The notes beneath the pieces were generated by a model. The model had not been told where the DNA came from, did no database searches, and was given only the letters and a program-made list of their open reading frames with translations. A stretch of DNA of 64,000 nucleotides from Pseudomonadota bacterium (GTDB taxonomy: Bacteria; Pseudomonadota; Alphaproteobacteria; Rhizobiales; Xanthobacteraceae): assembly GCA_023404675.1 (NCBI GenBank), contig JAEYAW010000020.1, forward strand, positions 124,001 to 188,000. The letters run 5' to 3'. A program made the translations under genes and the position numbers. Of this stretch, positions 7,923 through 16,545 are shown in pieces; the stretch's first letter is position 1; each line of letters begins with the position of its first letter.

Positions 7923-9149
7923 ATGAACTACGACCAGTTTTTCAGCGATGCCCTCGGACGCCTTCACGACGAGCGGCGCTATCGCGTGTTCGCTGATCTG
8001 GAGCGCCTCGCGGGCCGTTATCCGCATGCGGTATGGCACACCCCGACCGGCAAGCGGGACGTGGTGATCTGGTGCTCGAACGACTATCTCGGCATGGGTC
8101 AGCACCCGAAGGTCGTCGGCGCGATGGTCGAGACCGCGACGCGCGTCGGCACCGGCGCCGGCGGCACCCGCAACATCGCCGGAACCCATCACGCGATGAC
8201 ACGGCTGGAGAACGAACTGGCGGACCTCCACGGCAAGGAAGCCGCGCTCGTCTTCACCTCCGGCTATGTCTCGAACCAAACCGGCATCTCGACCCTCGCC
8301 AAGCTCATTCCGAACTGCCTGATCCTGTCGGACGCGCTGAACCACAACTCGATGATCGAGGGCGTGCGCCAGTCCGGCTGCGAGCGGATCATCTTCCGCC
8401 ACAACGACGTGGCGCATCTGGAAGAGCTGCTGCGCGCGGCGGCCGACCGGCCCAAGCTGGTCGTGTTCGAAAGCCTGTATTCGATGGACGGCGACATCGC
8501 GCCGATGAAGGCGATCTGCGACCTCGCCGAGAAATACGGGGCGATGACGTATCTGGACGAGGTCCATGCGGTCGGCATGTACGGCCCGCACGGCGGCGGG
8601 ATCGCCGAGCGCGAAGGCTTGATGGATCGGATCGATATCATCGAGGGCACGCTGGCCAAGGCATTCGGTTGCCTCGGCGGCTACATCACCGGATCGGCCC
8701 GCGTGATCGACGCGGTGCGCTCCTACGCGCCGGGCTTCATCTTCACCACCTCGCTGCCCCCCGCCGTCTGCGCGGCGGCGACGGCGGCGATCCGGCATCT
8801 GAAGACCTCGCAGTGGGAACGCGACCGCCATCAGGATCGCGCCGCCCGCGTCAAGGCGATCCTGACCGCCGCAGGCCTGCCGGTGATGTCCACCGACACC
8901 CACATCGTGCCGGTGTTCGTCGGGGATCCGGAGCGCTGCAAAAAGGCCTCGGACCTGCTGCTGGAAGAGCACGGCGTCTACATCCAGCCGATCAACTATC
9001 CCACGGTCGCCAAGGGCACAGAGCGGCTGCGCATCACGCCCTCGCCCTATCACGACGACGTCCTGATCGACCGGCTGGCGGACGCCATGGTGCAGGTGTG
9101 GGAACGCCTCGGCCTGCCGCTGCACGGCCACGCCCTGGCAGCCGAATAA
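7923..9149 (+). CDS. hemA: 5-aminolevulinate synthase
   Basis: This 408-aa PLP enzyme condenses glycine and succinyl-CoA to 5-aminolevulinate, the first step of heme synthesis by the C4 route found in alphaproteobacteria. The N-terminus MNYDQFF and RRYRVFADLER match family starts, which supports the ATG at 7923 over a GTG 27 nt upstream. A glycine-rich segment GTGAGGTRNIAGTHH (about residues 77-92), the PLP-binding aspartate in YLDEVHAVGMYG and the Schiff-base lysine K246 in GTLAKAFGCLGGY are all present. The length is normal for the family. The product feeds heme for the cytochrome oxidase encoded about 20 kb downstream. No regulatory box (for example FNR) was recognised in the 193-nt upstream gap. 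Confidence 0.97.
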   Translation: MNYDQFFSDALGRLHDERRYRVFADLERLAGRYPHAVWHTPTGKRDVVIWCSNDYLGMGQHPKVVGAMVETATRVGTGAGGTRNIAGTHHAMTRLENELADLHGKEAALVFTSGYVSNQTGISTLAKLIPNCLILSDALNHNSMIEGVRQSGCERIIFRHNDVAHLEELLRAAADRPKLVVFESLYSMDGDIAPMKAICDLAEKYGAMTYLDEVHAVGMYGPHGGGIAEREGLMDRIDIIEGTLAKAFGCLGGYITGSARVIDAVRSYAPGFIFTTSLPPAVCAAATAAIRHLKTSQWERDRHQDRAARVKAILTAAGLPVMSTDTHIVPVFVGDPERCKKASDLLLEEHGVYIQPINYPTVAKGTERLRITPSPYHDDVLIDRLADAMVQVWERLGLPLHGHALAAE

Positions 9150-9253
9150 ATCTGCCGGACGTGCATGAGCCGGCTGGCCGGTTCGGAACAGGCCGGCCAT
9201 TTCGCGAAATATGAAATCATCTTATGCTCCGGCATGACCTGCGGGAGCCATGG

Positions 9254-12200
9254 ATGCTGCACGACTGGAGCGTGATCGCGGCGGCGCTGGCCTATATCGG
9301 CCTGCTGTTCGCGATCGCCAGCTATGGCGACCGCCGCGCCCGCTCGCGGCCGGGCGGCAGCCTGATCTATCCGCTGTCGCTGGCGATCTACTGCACCTCC
9401 TGGACCTTCTTCGGATCGGTCGGTTTCGCGACGCGGACCAGCATCGAGTTTCTCGCCATCTATGTCGGCCCGATCCTGCTGATCGGCCTGTGCACGCCGC
9501 TCTTGCGACGCGTCATCCATCTGGCGAAATCGCAGAACATCACCTCCATCGCCGATTTCGTCGCGGCCCGCTACGGCAAGAGCCAGGCGGTGGCGGCGAC
9601 GGTGGCGATCATCGCCATGATCGGCTCCGTTCCCTACATCGCGCTGCAACTGAAGGCGCTGTCCTCCTCGCTCGAAACCATCCTGATCGACGACGCCACC
9701 GTCTCGCACATCCCGCTCGTCGGCGATCTCGCGCTCGTCGTCACCGTCGCCATGGCGACCTTCGCCGTGCTGTTCGGAACACGGCAGATCGATGCCACCG
9801 AGCATCAGCACGGCCTGATGCTGGCGGTCGCGACCGAATCGATCGTCAAGCTCGTGGCATTCATCGGCGCGGGCGCGTTCGTGACGTTCTGGATGTTCTC
9901 ACCCGGCCAGCTCATCGAACGGGCGACGAAATCCGCGCAGGCCATGCGTGTTCTGGACTACACGCCGTCGGCGGGCAGCTTCCTGACCATGACGCTGCTG
10001 TCGTTCTTCGCCATCATGCTGCTGCCCCGGCAATTCCATGTCAGCGTCGTCGAGAATTCGAACGACGCCGAGGTGACGCAGGCGCGCTGGCTGTTTCCTC
10101 TCTATCTGATCGCGATCAATATCTTCGTCATTCCAATCGCGCTGGCCGGGCTTGTCACGTTCCCGTTCGGAAGCATCGACAGCGACATGTACGTTCTCGC
10201 GCTGCCGCTGAAGGCCAACGCGCAGTTCATCTCCATCGCGGTGTTCGTCGGCGGCCTGTCGGCGGCGACCGCCATGGTGATCGTCGAATGTGTCGCCCTC
10301 GCAATCCTGATCTCGAACGACCTGTTTCTGCCACTGCTGCTGCGGCGCGGCGAGCCGCTGACCGGGCCTCACCGGCAGGTCGGAGGCCTGCTGCTCAACA
10401 TCCGGCGGGCCGCGATCTTTCTGATCATGGCGATGGCGTATGTTTATTATCGCGCACTCGGCAATGCCCAGCTCGCCGCCATTGGCCTGCTGTCCTTCGC
10501 GGCGATCGCTCAACTCGCCCCGGCCTTCTTCGGCGGCCTGGTCTGGCGCCGGGCCACCTCGCGCGGAGCCATCGGCGGCATGGTCGTCGGCTTCGCGGTG
10601 TGGGCCTACACCCTGTTCCTGCCGAGCTTCGTCGAGGCAACGCCGCTGGGGGCCCAGTGGCTGCTGCACGGACCGTTCGGACTGGACGCCCTGCGCCCGC
10701 AGGCGTTGATGAGCGTCGATCTGCCGCCGCTGGTGCATGGCGTGTTCTGGAGTCTCACGCTCAATCTCCTGACTTACATTCTGCTGTCGCTGATGCGACA
10801 ACCAGCCGGCATCGAACTGGTGCAAGCCGATATCTTCGTCCCCAATGGTCTTGGCCCGATCACGCCGTCCGCGTTCCGGCGCTGGCGCACCACCGTCACC
10901 GTGCAAGACATTCTCACGACGGTTGCGCAATATATCGGGCCGGAGCGTGCACGCACCTCGTTCGAGGCGTTCGCACGCGACCGGCGCGTTCACCTCGATC
11001 CCTCCGCTCCCGCCGATTTCGAGCTGCTGCAGCAGGCGGAACGGCTGATCGCGTCCGCGATTGGCGCGCCATCGTCACGCCTCGTGCTGTCGCTCCTGCT
11101 CCGCAAGCGAACCGTCTCCGCCAAAGCCGCCCTCAAGCTGCTCGACGATTCCCATGCCGCGATGCATTTCAACCGCGAAATGCTGCAGACCGCATTGAAC
11201 TACGTGCGACAGGGCATCGCCGTCTTCGACGTCGATCAGCAGCTGATCTGCTTCAACCGGCAGTTCAGCGATCTGCTCGAACTCCCGCCGCATCTGGCAC
11301 AGATGGGCATGTCGCTGGGCGAACTGCTGGAGTTCATGGGCGAGCGCTGCACGGCGCCGCAGTTGAACCGCACGGCCGTTGCGGCACGGCGTCTTGCCGC
11401 CTACACGACGGAGGGCGAATCCTTCATCGAGCGGTTCGCCGAGCGGCATCTCGTGATCGAGGTCCGCACCAACCTCATGCCCGGCGGCGGCCTCGTTCTG
11501 ACCTTCTCGGACGTCACGCCGAGCTTCGAGGCCGCGGAAGCCCTTGAGCGGGCCAACGCGACGCTCGAAAAACGCGTGCGCGACCGCACCGAAGAACTGA
11601 TGCGCCTGAACTCGGAGCTTGCGCACGCGAAAAGCACGGCGGAAGAAGCGAACCATTCCAAGACGCGGTTTCTCGCCGCCGCAAGTCACGACATTTTGCA
11701 GCCGCTGAATGCCGCGCGGCTCTATGCGACCAGCCTCGTGGAGCGCGGCGCGGGCAACGGCGATGTCGAGGAAACCCGTCTCGTTGACAACATCGACGAC
11801 TCATTGCAGGCCATCGAAGAAATTCTCGGCGCGCTGCTCGATATCTCGCGCCTCGATGCCGGAGCGATGCCGCCCACGATCACGAGCTTCCGCATCGGCG
11901 ATCTGATGCGATCGCTCGAAATCGAGTTCGCGCCGATCGCGCAGGAGAAAAAGCTCGAACTGACATTCGTGCCCTGTTCGATCCCGATCCGGTCCGACCG
12001 CGCGCTGTTGCGACGTGTCCTGCAGAACCTGATCTCCAACGCGATCAAATACACGCCCAGCGGCAAGGTTCTCGTCGGCTGCCGCCGGAGCGGCCAGGCG
12101 CTGCGCATCAGCGTGTACGATACCGGCGTCGGCGTACCACCCGTCAAACGCGGCGAAATCTTCAAGGAATTCCACCGCCTCGAACAGGGCGCGCGGATCG

Positions 12201-12769
12201 CGCGCGGCCTCGGCCTCGGCCTCTCCATCGTCGAGCGGATCGCCCGCGTGCTCAATCACGGCATCGCGCTGGATGCCAACCGCACGACAGGGTCGCATTT
12301 CTCCGTCACGGTGCCACTCGCGAGCGAGGCCGCACTGGTGTCGGGGACGACCAGTTCCACGCCCCTGACGAAAGCGCCGATGAGCGGGGCGCTTGTCGTC
12401 TGCATCGAGAACGATCCGGCGATCCTCGATGGCATGCGCACGATGCTGAGCGGCTGGAAGGCCGATGTCATCGCCGCCCTCGACGTCACATCGGCCATCA
12501 ATGCCATCGCGGCCGACGGCCGGCGCGTCACCGGCCTGCTGGTCGACTATCATCTCGACCACGGCAACGGCATCGACGCCATCCGCGACATCCGCCAGAG
12601 GTTCGGCGCGGCGATCCCGGCCATCCTGATCACCGCGGACCGCAGCCCGCAGGTGCGCATGGCGGCGCGTGACGCCGACGTCTTTATGCTCAACAAGCCG
12701 CTGCGGCCGGCGGCCCTGCGCGCCCTGATCGGGCAATGGCGCCCGCGCGCAGCAGATGCGGCAGAGTAG
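9254..12769 (+). CDS. Transporter-fused hybrid sensor histidine kinase (CrbS-like)
   Basis: This is a 1171-aa protein. Residues 1 to about 520 form a multi-span sodium/solute symporter (SLC5) domain starting LHDWSVIAAALAYIGLLFAIA. A STAC-like linker domain follows (about 530-630, VTVQDILTTVAQYIGPE), then PAS (about 645-760), a coiled coil (about 765-800), HisKA with phospho-acceptor H812 (SHDILQPLNAARLY), HATPase (N-box NLISNAIKYTP near 925, GLGLGLSIVERI near 985) and a C-terminal receiver with D1098 (LVDYHLDHGNG). This is the CrbS architecture, where the kinase with CrbR controls acetate-related genes such as acs. The convergent response regulator, 3 nt away, is the likely partner. The sensed substrate here is unproven. 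The start could be the ATG at 9224; 9254 gives the usual N-terminus. Confidence 0.92.
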   Translation: MLHDWSVIAAALAYIGLLFAIASYGDRRARSRPGGSLIYPLSLAIYCTSWTFFGSVGFATRTSIEFLAIYVGPILLIGLCTPLLRRVIHLAKSQNITSIADFVAARYGKSQAVAATVAIIAMIGSVPYIALQLKALSSSLETILIDDATVSHIPLVGDLALVVTVAMATFAVLFGTRQIDATEHQHGLMLAVATESIVKLVAFIGAGAFVTFWMFSPGQLIERATKSAQAMRVLDYTPSAGSFLTMTLLSFFAIMLLPRQFHVSVVENSNDAEVTQARWLFPLYLIAINIFVIPIALAGLVTFPFGSIDSDMYVLALPLKANAQFISIAVFVGGLSAATAMVIVECVALAILISNDLFLPLLLRRGEPLTGPHRQVGGLLLNIRRAAIFLIMAMAYVYYRALGNAQLAAIGLLSFAAIAQLAPAFFGGLVWRRATSRGAIGGMVVGFAVWAYTLFLPSFVEATPLGAQWLLHGPFGLDALRPQALMSVDLPPLVHGVFWSLTLNLLTYILLSLMRQPAGIELVQADIFVPNGLGPITPSAFRRWRTTVTVQDILTTVAQYIGPERARTSFEAFARDRRVHLDPSAPADFELLQQAERLIASAIGAPSSRLVLSLLLRKRTVSAKAALKLLDDSHAAMHFNREMLQTALNYVRQGIAVFDVDQQLICFNRQFSDLLELPPHLAQMGMSLGELLEFMGERCTAPQLNRTAVAARRLAAYTTEGESFIERFAERHLVIEVRTNLMPGGGLVLTFSDVTPSFEAAEALERANATLEKRVRDRTEELMRLNSELAHAKSTAEEANHSKTRFLAAASHDILQPLNAARLYATSLVERGAGNGDVEETRLVDNIDDSLQAIEEILGALLDISRLDAGAMPPTITSFRIGDLMRSLEIEFAPIAQEKKLELTFVPCSIPIRSDRALLRRVLQNLISNAIKYTPSGKVLVGCRRSGQALRISVYDTGVGVPPVKRGEIFKEFHRLEQGARIARGLGLGLSIVERIARVLNHGIALDANRTTGSHFSVTVPLASEAALVSGTTSSTPLTKAPMSGALVVCIENDPAILDGMRTMLSGWKADVIAALDVTSAINAIAADGRRVTGLLVDYHLDHGNGIDAIRDIRQRFGAAIPAILITADRSPQVRMAARDADVFMLNKPLRPAALRALIGQWRPRAADAAE

Positions 12770-12772
12770 CCA

Positions 12773-13453
12773 TCAGGGCGGCGAGCTGCCCGCCTGCCAC
12801 TGATCGCCCGCAATGCGCGCGGCGGCGATCACCGCCTGGGTGCGGCTTTCCACGCCGAGCTTCTGCAGGATCGCCGAGACATGGGCCTTGATGGTCGCCT
12901 CCGAGACGCTGAGCTCATAGGCGATCTGCTTGTTGAGAAGTCCCTGCGACAGCATCATGAGGACCCGCACCTGCTGCGGCGTGAGCGTCATCAGCCGCTC
13001 GCGAAGCTGGGCCGTTTCGGGGTCCGCCGCCGTCGCAAGATCCACGTCCGGCGGAACCCAGACATCGCCGCCCAGCACGCTGGTGATGGCCTCGCGCAGG
13101 GTTTCCACGCCGAACCGCTTCGGAATGAAACCCGACGCGCCGAAATCCATCGAGCGGCGGATGGTGCCGACATCGTCGGTGGCGGACACGATGATGACCG
13201 GGATCGCCGGGTACTGCGCGCGCAGATAGACCAGCCCCGAAAAACCGCTGACGCCGGGCATGCCGAGATCGAGCAGCACGAGATCGATGCCGACATCACG
13301 TTCGAGCAGCGCGGTCAGTTCCTCGAACGACCCGGCCTCGTCGACGCTGTCCACGGCAAAGCCGCTCGCCAGCGCCTGGCGCAGCGCACCGCGAAACAAT
13401 GGATGATCGTCAGCGACCACCAGATGCATGCGCTCCACGTCGGTCATCGCCAC
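12773..13453 (-). CDS. LuxR/NarL-type response regulator (CrbR-like)
   Basis: This 226-aa regulator has an N-terminal receiver domain with acidic pocket ADDHP and phospho-acceptor D62 (LVLLDLGMPGVSG), a T/S switch (VIIVSATDD) and K in FIPKRFG. Its C-terminal LuxR helix-turn-helix is at residues about 155-212 (LTPQQVRVLMMLSQGL, ATIKAHVSAILQKLGV). It ends 3 nt from the end of the transporter-fused kinase gene on the other strand, which marks the two as a convergent cognate pair. A GTG start at 13453 has GGAAGG at suitable spacing; an ATG at 13447 is the alternative. By analogy with CrbR it should activate acetate or short-chain acid utilisation genes; the divergently transcribed MHS transporter gene next to it is a natural candidate target. 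Confidence 0.92.
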   Translation of the reverse strand: MAMTDVERMHLVVADDHPLFRGALRQALASGFAVDSVDEAGSFEELTALLERDVGIDLVLLDLGMPGVSGFSGLVYLRAQYPAIPVIIVSATDDVGTIRRSMDFGASGFIPKRFGVETLREAITSVLGGDVWVPPDVDLATAADPETAQLRERLMTLTPQQVRVLMMLSQGLLNKQIAYELSVSEATIKAHVSAILQKLGVESRTQAVIAAARIAGDQWQAGSSPP

Positions 13454-13755
13454 GCGTCACACCCTTCCACACCCATCTTCGTTCCTGTTGCTTCCGTCAT
13501 CCACCGCCGCTTCCACGCCGCGCCGTCATAGCCAAAACACGTACGAAGGGCGGAGTCTTATATCCGAAAAACCCTGGACCCTGACATTGTGCAACGCAAC
13601 CAAAATGACCGCTGCAGAGCGTCGAAAGTCGAATGGGCCGCGTCGCCTCGCGATGTTAGCCTGTCCCCGAAATGCCACAAGCGGCGGCGTGAAGACCGTC
13701 AGCGGGCAAGCCTTTCGACTTGGCTCACGATTTGGCTCATGGGGAGGATCAACGG
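13454..13755. promoter_or_regulatory. Divergent promoter region between the response regulator and the MHS transporter
   Basis: This region of 302 bases without a gene must hold the promoters of both divergent genes. A direct repeat TTGGCTCA at 13720-13727 and 13732-13739 (period 12) lies directly before the GGGGAGGA ribosome-binding site of the transporter gene. No strong -35/-10 pair was identified. Confidence 0.4.
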
Positions 13756-15414
13756 ATGACTGCCGTCACAGCTACATCCAAGCGCGAGGGAATGACGAAG
13801 GACGAACGCTTCGTCATTCTCGCTTCGTCGCTTGGCACCGTCTTCGAATGGTATGATTTCTATCTTTACGGATCGCTCGCTGCGATCATCGGAGCGCAGT
13901 TCTTCAGCGCCTATCCGCCCGGAACACGCGACATCTTCGCGCTGCTGGCCTTCGCGGCCGGCTTCCTGGTCCGTCCCTTCGGCGCCATCGTGTTCGGCCG
14001 GGTCGGCGATATCGTGGGCCGCAAATACACCTTCCTCGTCACCATTCTGATCATGGGTCTGTCGACCTTCATCGTCGGCCTGCTGCCCAACGCGGCGACC
14101 ATCGGCATCGCGGCCCCGATCATCCTGATCATCCTGCGCCTGCTGCAGGGTCTGGCGCTCGGCGGTGAGTATGGCGGCGCGGCAACTTATGTCGCCGAGC
14201 ACGCGCCTCACGGCAAGCGCGGCTACTACACATCCTTTATTCAGACCACGGCGACGCTGGGTCTGTTCCTGTCACTCATCGTGATTCTGTTCACGCGAAC
14301 AGCGGTGGGAGAGGCGGATTTCGCCGCATGGGGCTGGCGCATTCCATTCCTTCTCTCAGTGGTTTTGCTAGGCGTTTCCGTATGGATCCGGATGCGGTTG
14401 AATGAATCGCCCGTGTTCCAGCGCATGAAGGACGAAGGTAAAGGTTCGAAAGCCCCTCTCACGGAATCCTTCGCCAACTGGAGCAACGCCAAATACGTGT
14501 TGCTCGCCCTTCTAGGCGGCACGATGGGTCAGGGCGTCGTGTGGTACACGGGCCAGTTCTACGCGCTGTTCTTCCTGCAATCGATCCTCAAGGTGGACGG
14601 CTACACGTCCAACCTGCTGATCGCATGGTCGCTGCTGCTGGGCACCGGCTTCTTCATCCTGTTCGGCGCGCTGTCGGACAAGATCGGCCGCAAGCCCATC
14701 ATCCTTGCCGGATGCCTGATCGCGGCCCTGACCTTCTTCCCGATCTTCCGCATGATCACCACCAACGCCAACCCGGCGCTGGAAAAGGCGATCGAGTCGG
14801 TGAAGGTGGAGGTCGTGGCGGATCCCGCCGGATGCGGCGACCTGTTCAATCCGGTCGGCACGCGTGTCTTTACAAAACCATGCGACACCGCCCGCGCCTA
14901 TCTCGCCCAGTCGTCGGTGAGGTATTCGACCGTGAACGGCCCAGCCGGCTCCGGCGTGAAGGTGCTGGTGAACGGTACGGAAATTCCATACACCGACGCA
15001 AAGACCAGCAACCCGGCCGTCCTCGCGGCGGCGCAGGCTGCGGGTTATCCAAAGGCGGGAGACGCCGCGATCGTGAAGATGTCGAACCCGTTCGATATCT
15101 TCCGACCACAGGTGGCGGCGATCATCGGACTGCTGCTGGTTCTCGTGATCTTCGTGACGATGGTGTACGGCCCGATCGCGGCGATGCTGGTCGAACTGTT
15201 CCCGACCCGCATCCGCTACACGTCGATGTCCCTGCCCTACCACATCGGCAACGGCTGGTTCGGCGGACTTCTGCCCGCAACCGCCTTCGCCATCGTGGCC
15301 TCAACGGGCGATATCTATGCGGGCCTCTGGTATCCGATCATCTTCGCCGGCATCACGGTGGTGATCGGCGCGCTGTTCCTGCCGGAGACCAAGGATGTCG
15401 ATATCAGCAAATAG
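13756..15414 (+). CDS. MHS-family MFS transporter (metabolite:H+ symporter type) with large periplasmic loop
   Basis: This 552-aa, 12-span major facilitator has MHS hallmarks: GTVFEWYDFYLYG in TM1, the loop 2-3 motif GRVGDIVGRKYTF, LRLLQGLALGGEYGGAATYVAEH, and the loop 8-9 motif GALSDKIGRKP. The protein is longer than usual because about 110 residues (about 336-446) are inserted between TM9 and TM10, on the predicted periplasmic side, with two cysteines (AGCGD, KPCDTA). The ATG at 13756 follows GGGGAGGATC; an open frame upstream has no ribosome-binding site. MHS proteins take up organic acids, proline/betaine or shikimate. The adjacent CrbS/CrbR-like genes suggest a carboxylate such as acetate, but this is inference. 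A strong terminator follows. Confidence 0.9.
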   Translation: MTAVTATSKREGMTKDERFVILASSLGTVFEWYDFYLYGSLAAIIGAQFFSAYPPGTRDIFALLAFAAGFLVRPFGAIVFGRVGDIVGRKYTFLVTILIMGLSTFIVGLLPNAATIGIAAPIILIILRLLQGLALGGEYGGAATYVAEHAPHGKRGYYTSFIQTTATLGLFLSLIVILFTRTAVGEADFAAWGWRIPFLLSVVLLGVSVWIRMRLNESPVFQRMKDEGKGSKAPLTESFANWSNAKYVLLALLGGTMGQGVVWYTGQFYALFFLQSILKVDGYTSNLLIAWSLLLGTGFFILFGALSDKIGRKPIILAGCLIAALTFFPIFRMITTNANPALEKAIESVKVEVVADPAGCGDLFNPVGTRVFTKPCDTARAYLAQSSVRYSTVNGPAGSGVKVLVNGTEIPYTDAKTSNPAVLAAAQAAGYPKAGDAAIVKMSNPFDIFRPQVAAIIGLLLVLVIFVTMVYGPIAAMLVELFPTRIRYTSMSLPYHIGNGWFGGLLPATAFAIVASTGDIYAGLWYPIIFAGITVVIGALFLPETKDVDISK

Positions 15415-15441
15415 CTGAACGGCGCATCGCAACCAAACTGC

Positions 15442-15473
15442 AAAGGCCGTGGCTTCGCCACGGCCTTTTCTTT
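15442..15473 (+). terminator. Rho-independent terminator after the MHS transporter gene
   Basis: A 12-bp perfect stem (AAAGGCCGTGGC pairing with GCCACGGCCTTT) encloses a TTC loop at 15454-15456 and runs into a T-rich end. It lies 27 nt after the transporter stop. The symmetric A-tract lets it also end the convergent yjbQ transcript. Confidence 0.92.
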
Positions 15474-15481
15474 CCGTCGGA

Positions 15482-15964
15482 TTACACCCCGCCGGAGCCG
15501 AGAAACTGGAGCACGACTTCACGGCGATGCGGCCGCGCGCGATGCTCGATCAGATAGATGCCCTGCCACGTTCCGAGCATCATCCGACCATCCAGCACCG
15601 GCACCTGAAGCGAGGTCTGCGTCAGCATTGTCTTGACGTGGGCGGGCATGTCGTCCGGCCCTTCGGTGTCATGGGTCCAGCCGGCGTTCTCGGGCGCGAG
15701 ATGCCGCAGCACGCTGGTCAGATCGACCAGCACGGAAGGATCGGCGTTTTCCTGAATCGTCAGCGACGCCGAGGTGTGCCGTACGAAGACCGTGAGACTT
15801 CCATCGGCCGCACCGGCGTCGGTGAGAAACTGCGCCGCCTGCCGCGTGATATCGAGGAAACCCGGACGCCGGGTCTCGACCGCAAGCACCGTGGTGACGA
15901 CCGTTTCCACGCTTGCCGTTCGCAGGCCCGGCTGTGCTCCCATCCGCACGAATGCTTCCGCCAT
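15482..15964 (-). CDS. YjbQ family protein (UPF0047)
   Basis: This 160-aa single-domain protein has the UPF0047/YjbQ signature: FVRHTSASLTIQENADPSVL (about residues 60-79), then HDTEGPDDMPAHVKTML and GTWQGIYLIEHR near the C-terminus. Conserved His, Glu and Asp residues in these segments form the presumed metal/phosphate site. Some members have been reported with thiamine-phosphate synthase activity in vitro, but the physiological role is unclear. The length is usual for the family apart from about 15 extra N-terminal residues. It is the last gene of a minus-strand group with the small envelope protein and DsbA-like genes upstream; a 53-nt gap separates it from them. Confidence 0.88.
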   Translation of the reverse strand: MAEAFVRMGAQPGLRTASVETVVTTVLAVETRRPGFLDITRQAAQFLTDAGAADGSLTVFVRHTSASLTIQENADPSVLVDLTSVLRHLAPENAGWTHDTEGPDDMPAHVKTMLTQTSLQVPVLDGRMMLGTWQGIYLIEHRARPHRREVVLQFLGSGGV

Positions 15965-16017
15965 GTCTTATTTATCCTGACGCATTGACGATGCGCGGGC
16001 GCGCAGATGCGCGCGCA

Positions 16018-16524
16018 TCACAGCTTTTCCGATACGTCCTTCTGGACGCGCCCGACCATCTCGATCAGACGCCGCCAGACTTTCTCAACGAACGCCATGG
16101 CGCGATCAAGATCCTGATCGCTCGGCAACGGCAGTTCGATCCGGTTCGGGGACTGCGCGCCCTTTCCGTTCTCCGCTCCCGGAGAGCCCGCGCCGGGTTG
16201 CCCGGCCGGAGCCTGCGACTGCGCGATCTGGCTCTTGAGCCTGCTGTTCTCCGCCTGCAACCGGCCAATTTCGCTGTCGAGCGCGGCCCGCTCGTCGGGC
16301 ACCGCATAGCACGCCCAGCCGCCGGTCTTCTCCGTGCACATGGAGACGACGCCGCTGCGGGTATCCAGCCGCAGAAACCCGCCATTCACGGGCGACAACG
16401 TATAGCGGCCGTTTTCCGTATCGGGCCCCGCGGCGGCTGTGGGAGCCGACAGGCAACCGGCCGCGGCGACGATGGCACAGACTCCCATCGGGCCAAGGAT
16501 GTAGTCTTTCAGCCAGCTCTGCAT
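16018..16524 (-). CDS. Small exported protein with coiled coil, function unknown
   Basis: This 168-aa protein starts MQSWLKDYIL, preceded by GAGGA at good spacing, and has a hydrophobic export segment at about residues 8-30. AAGC at residues 21-24 resembles a weak lipobox, while TAAAG after residue 29 could be a signal peptidase I site, so lipid anchoring is uncertain. A short region with two cysteines (VVSMCTEKTGGWACYAVPDE) is followed by a coiled coil (about residues 76-98, LDSEIGRLQAENSRLKSQIA), a Pro/Gly/Ala linker and a C-terminal helix ending VQKDVSEKL. No known enzymatic motif was recognised. It begins 21 nt after the DsbA-like gene and is probably cotranscribed with it. Confidence 0.7.
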   Translation of the reverse strand: MQSWLKDYILGPMGVCAIVAAAGCLSAPTAAAGPDTENGRYTLSPVNGGFLRLDTRSGVVSMCTEKTGGWACYAVPDERAALDSEIGRLQAENSRLKSQIAQSQAPAGQPGAGSPGAENGKGAQSPNRIELPLPSDQDLDRAMAFVEKVWRRLIEMVGRVQKDVSEKL

Positions 16525-16545
16525 TCTGCTTTTCCTCAAGTGCCC

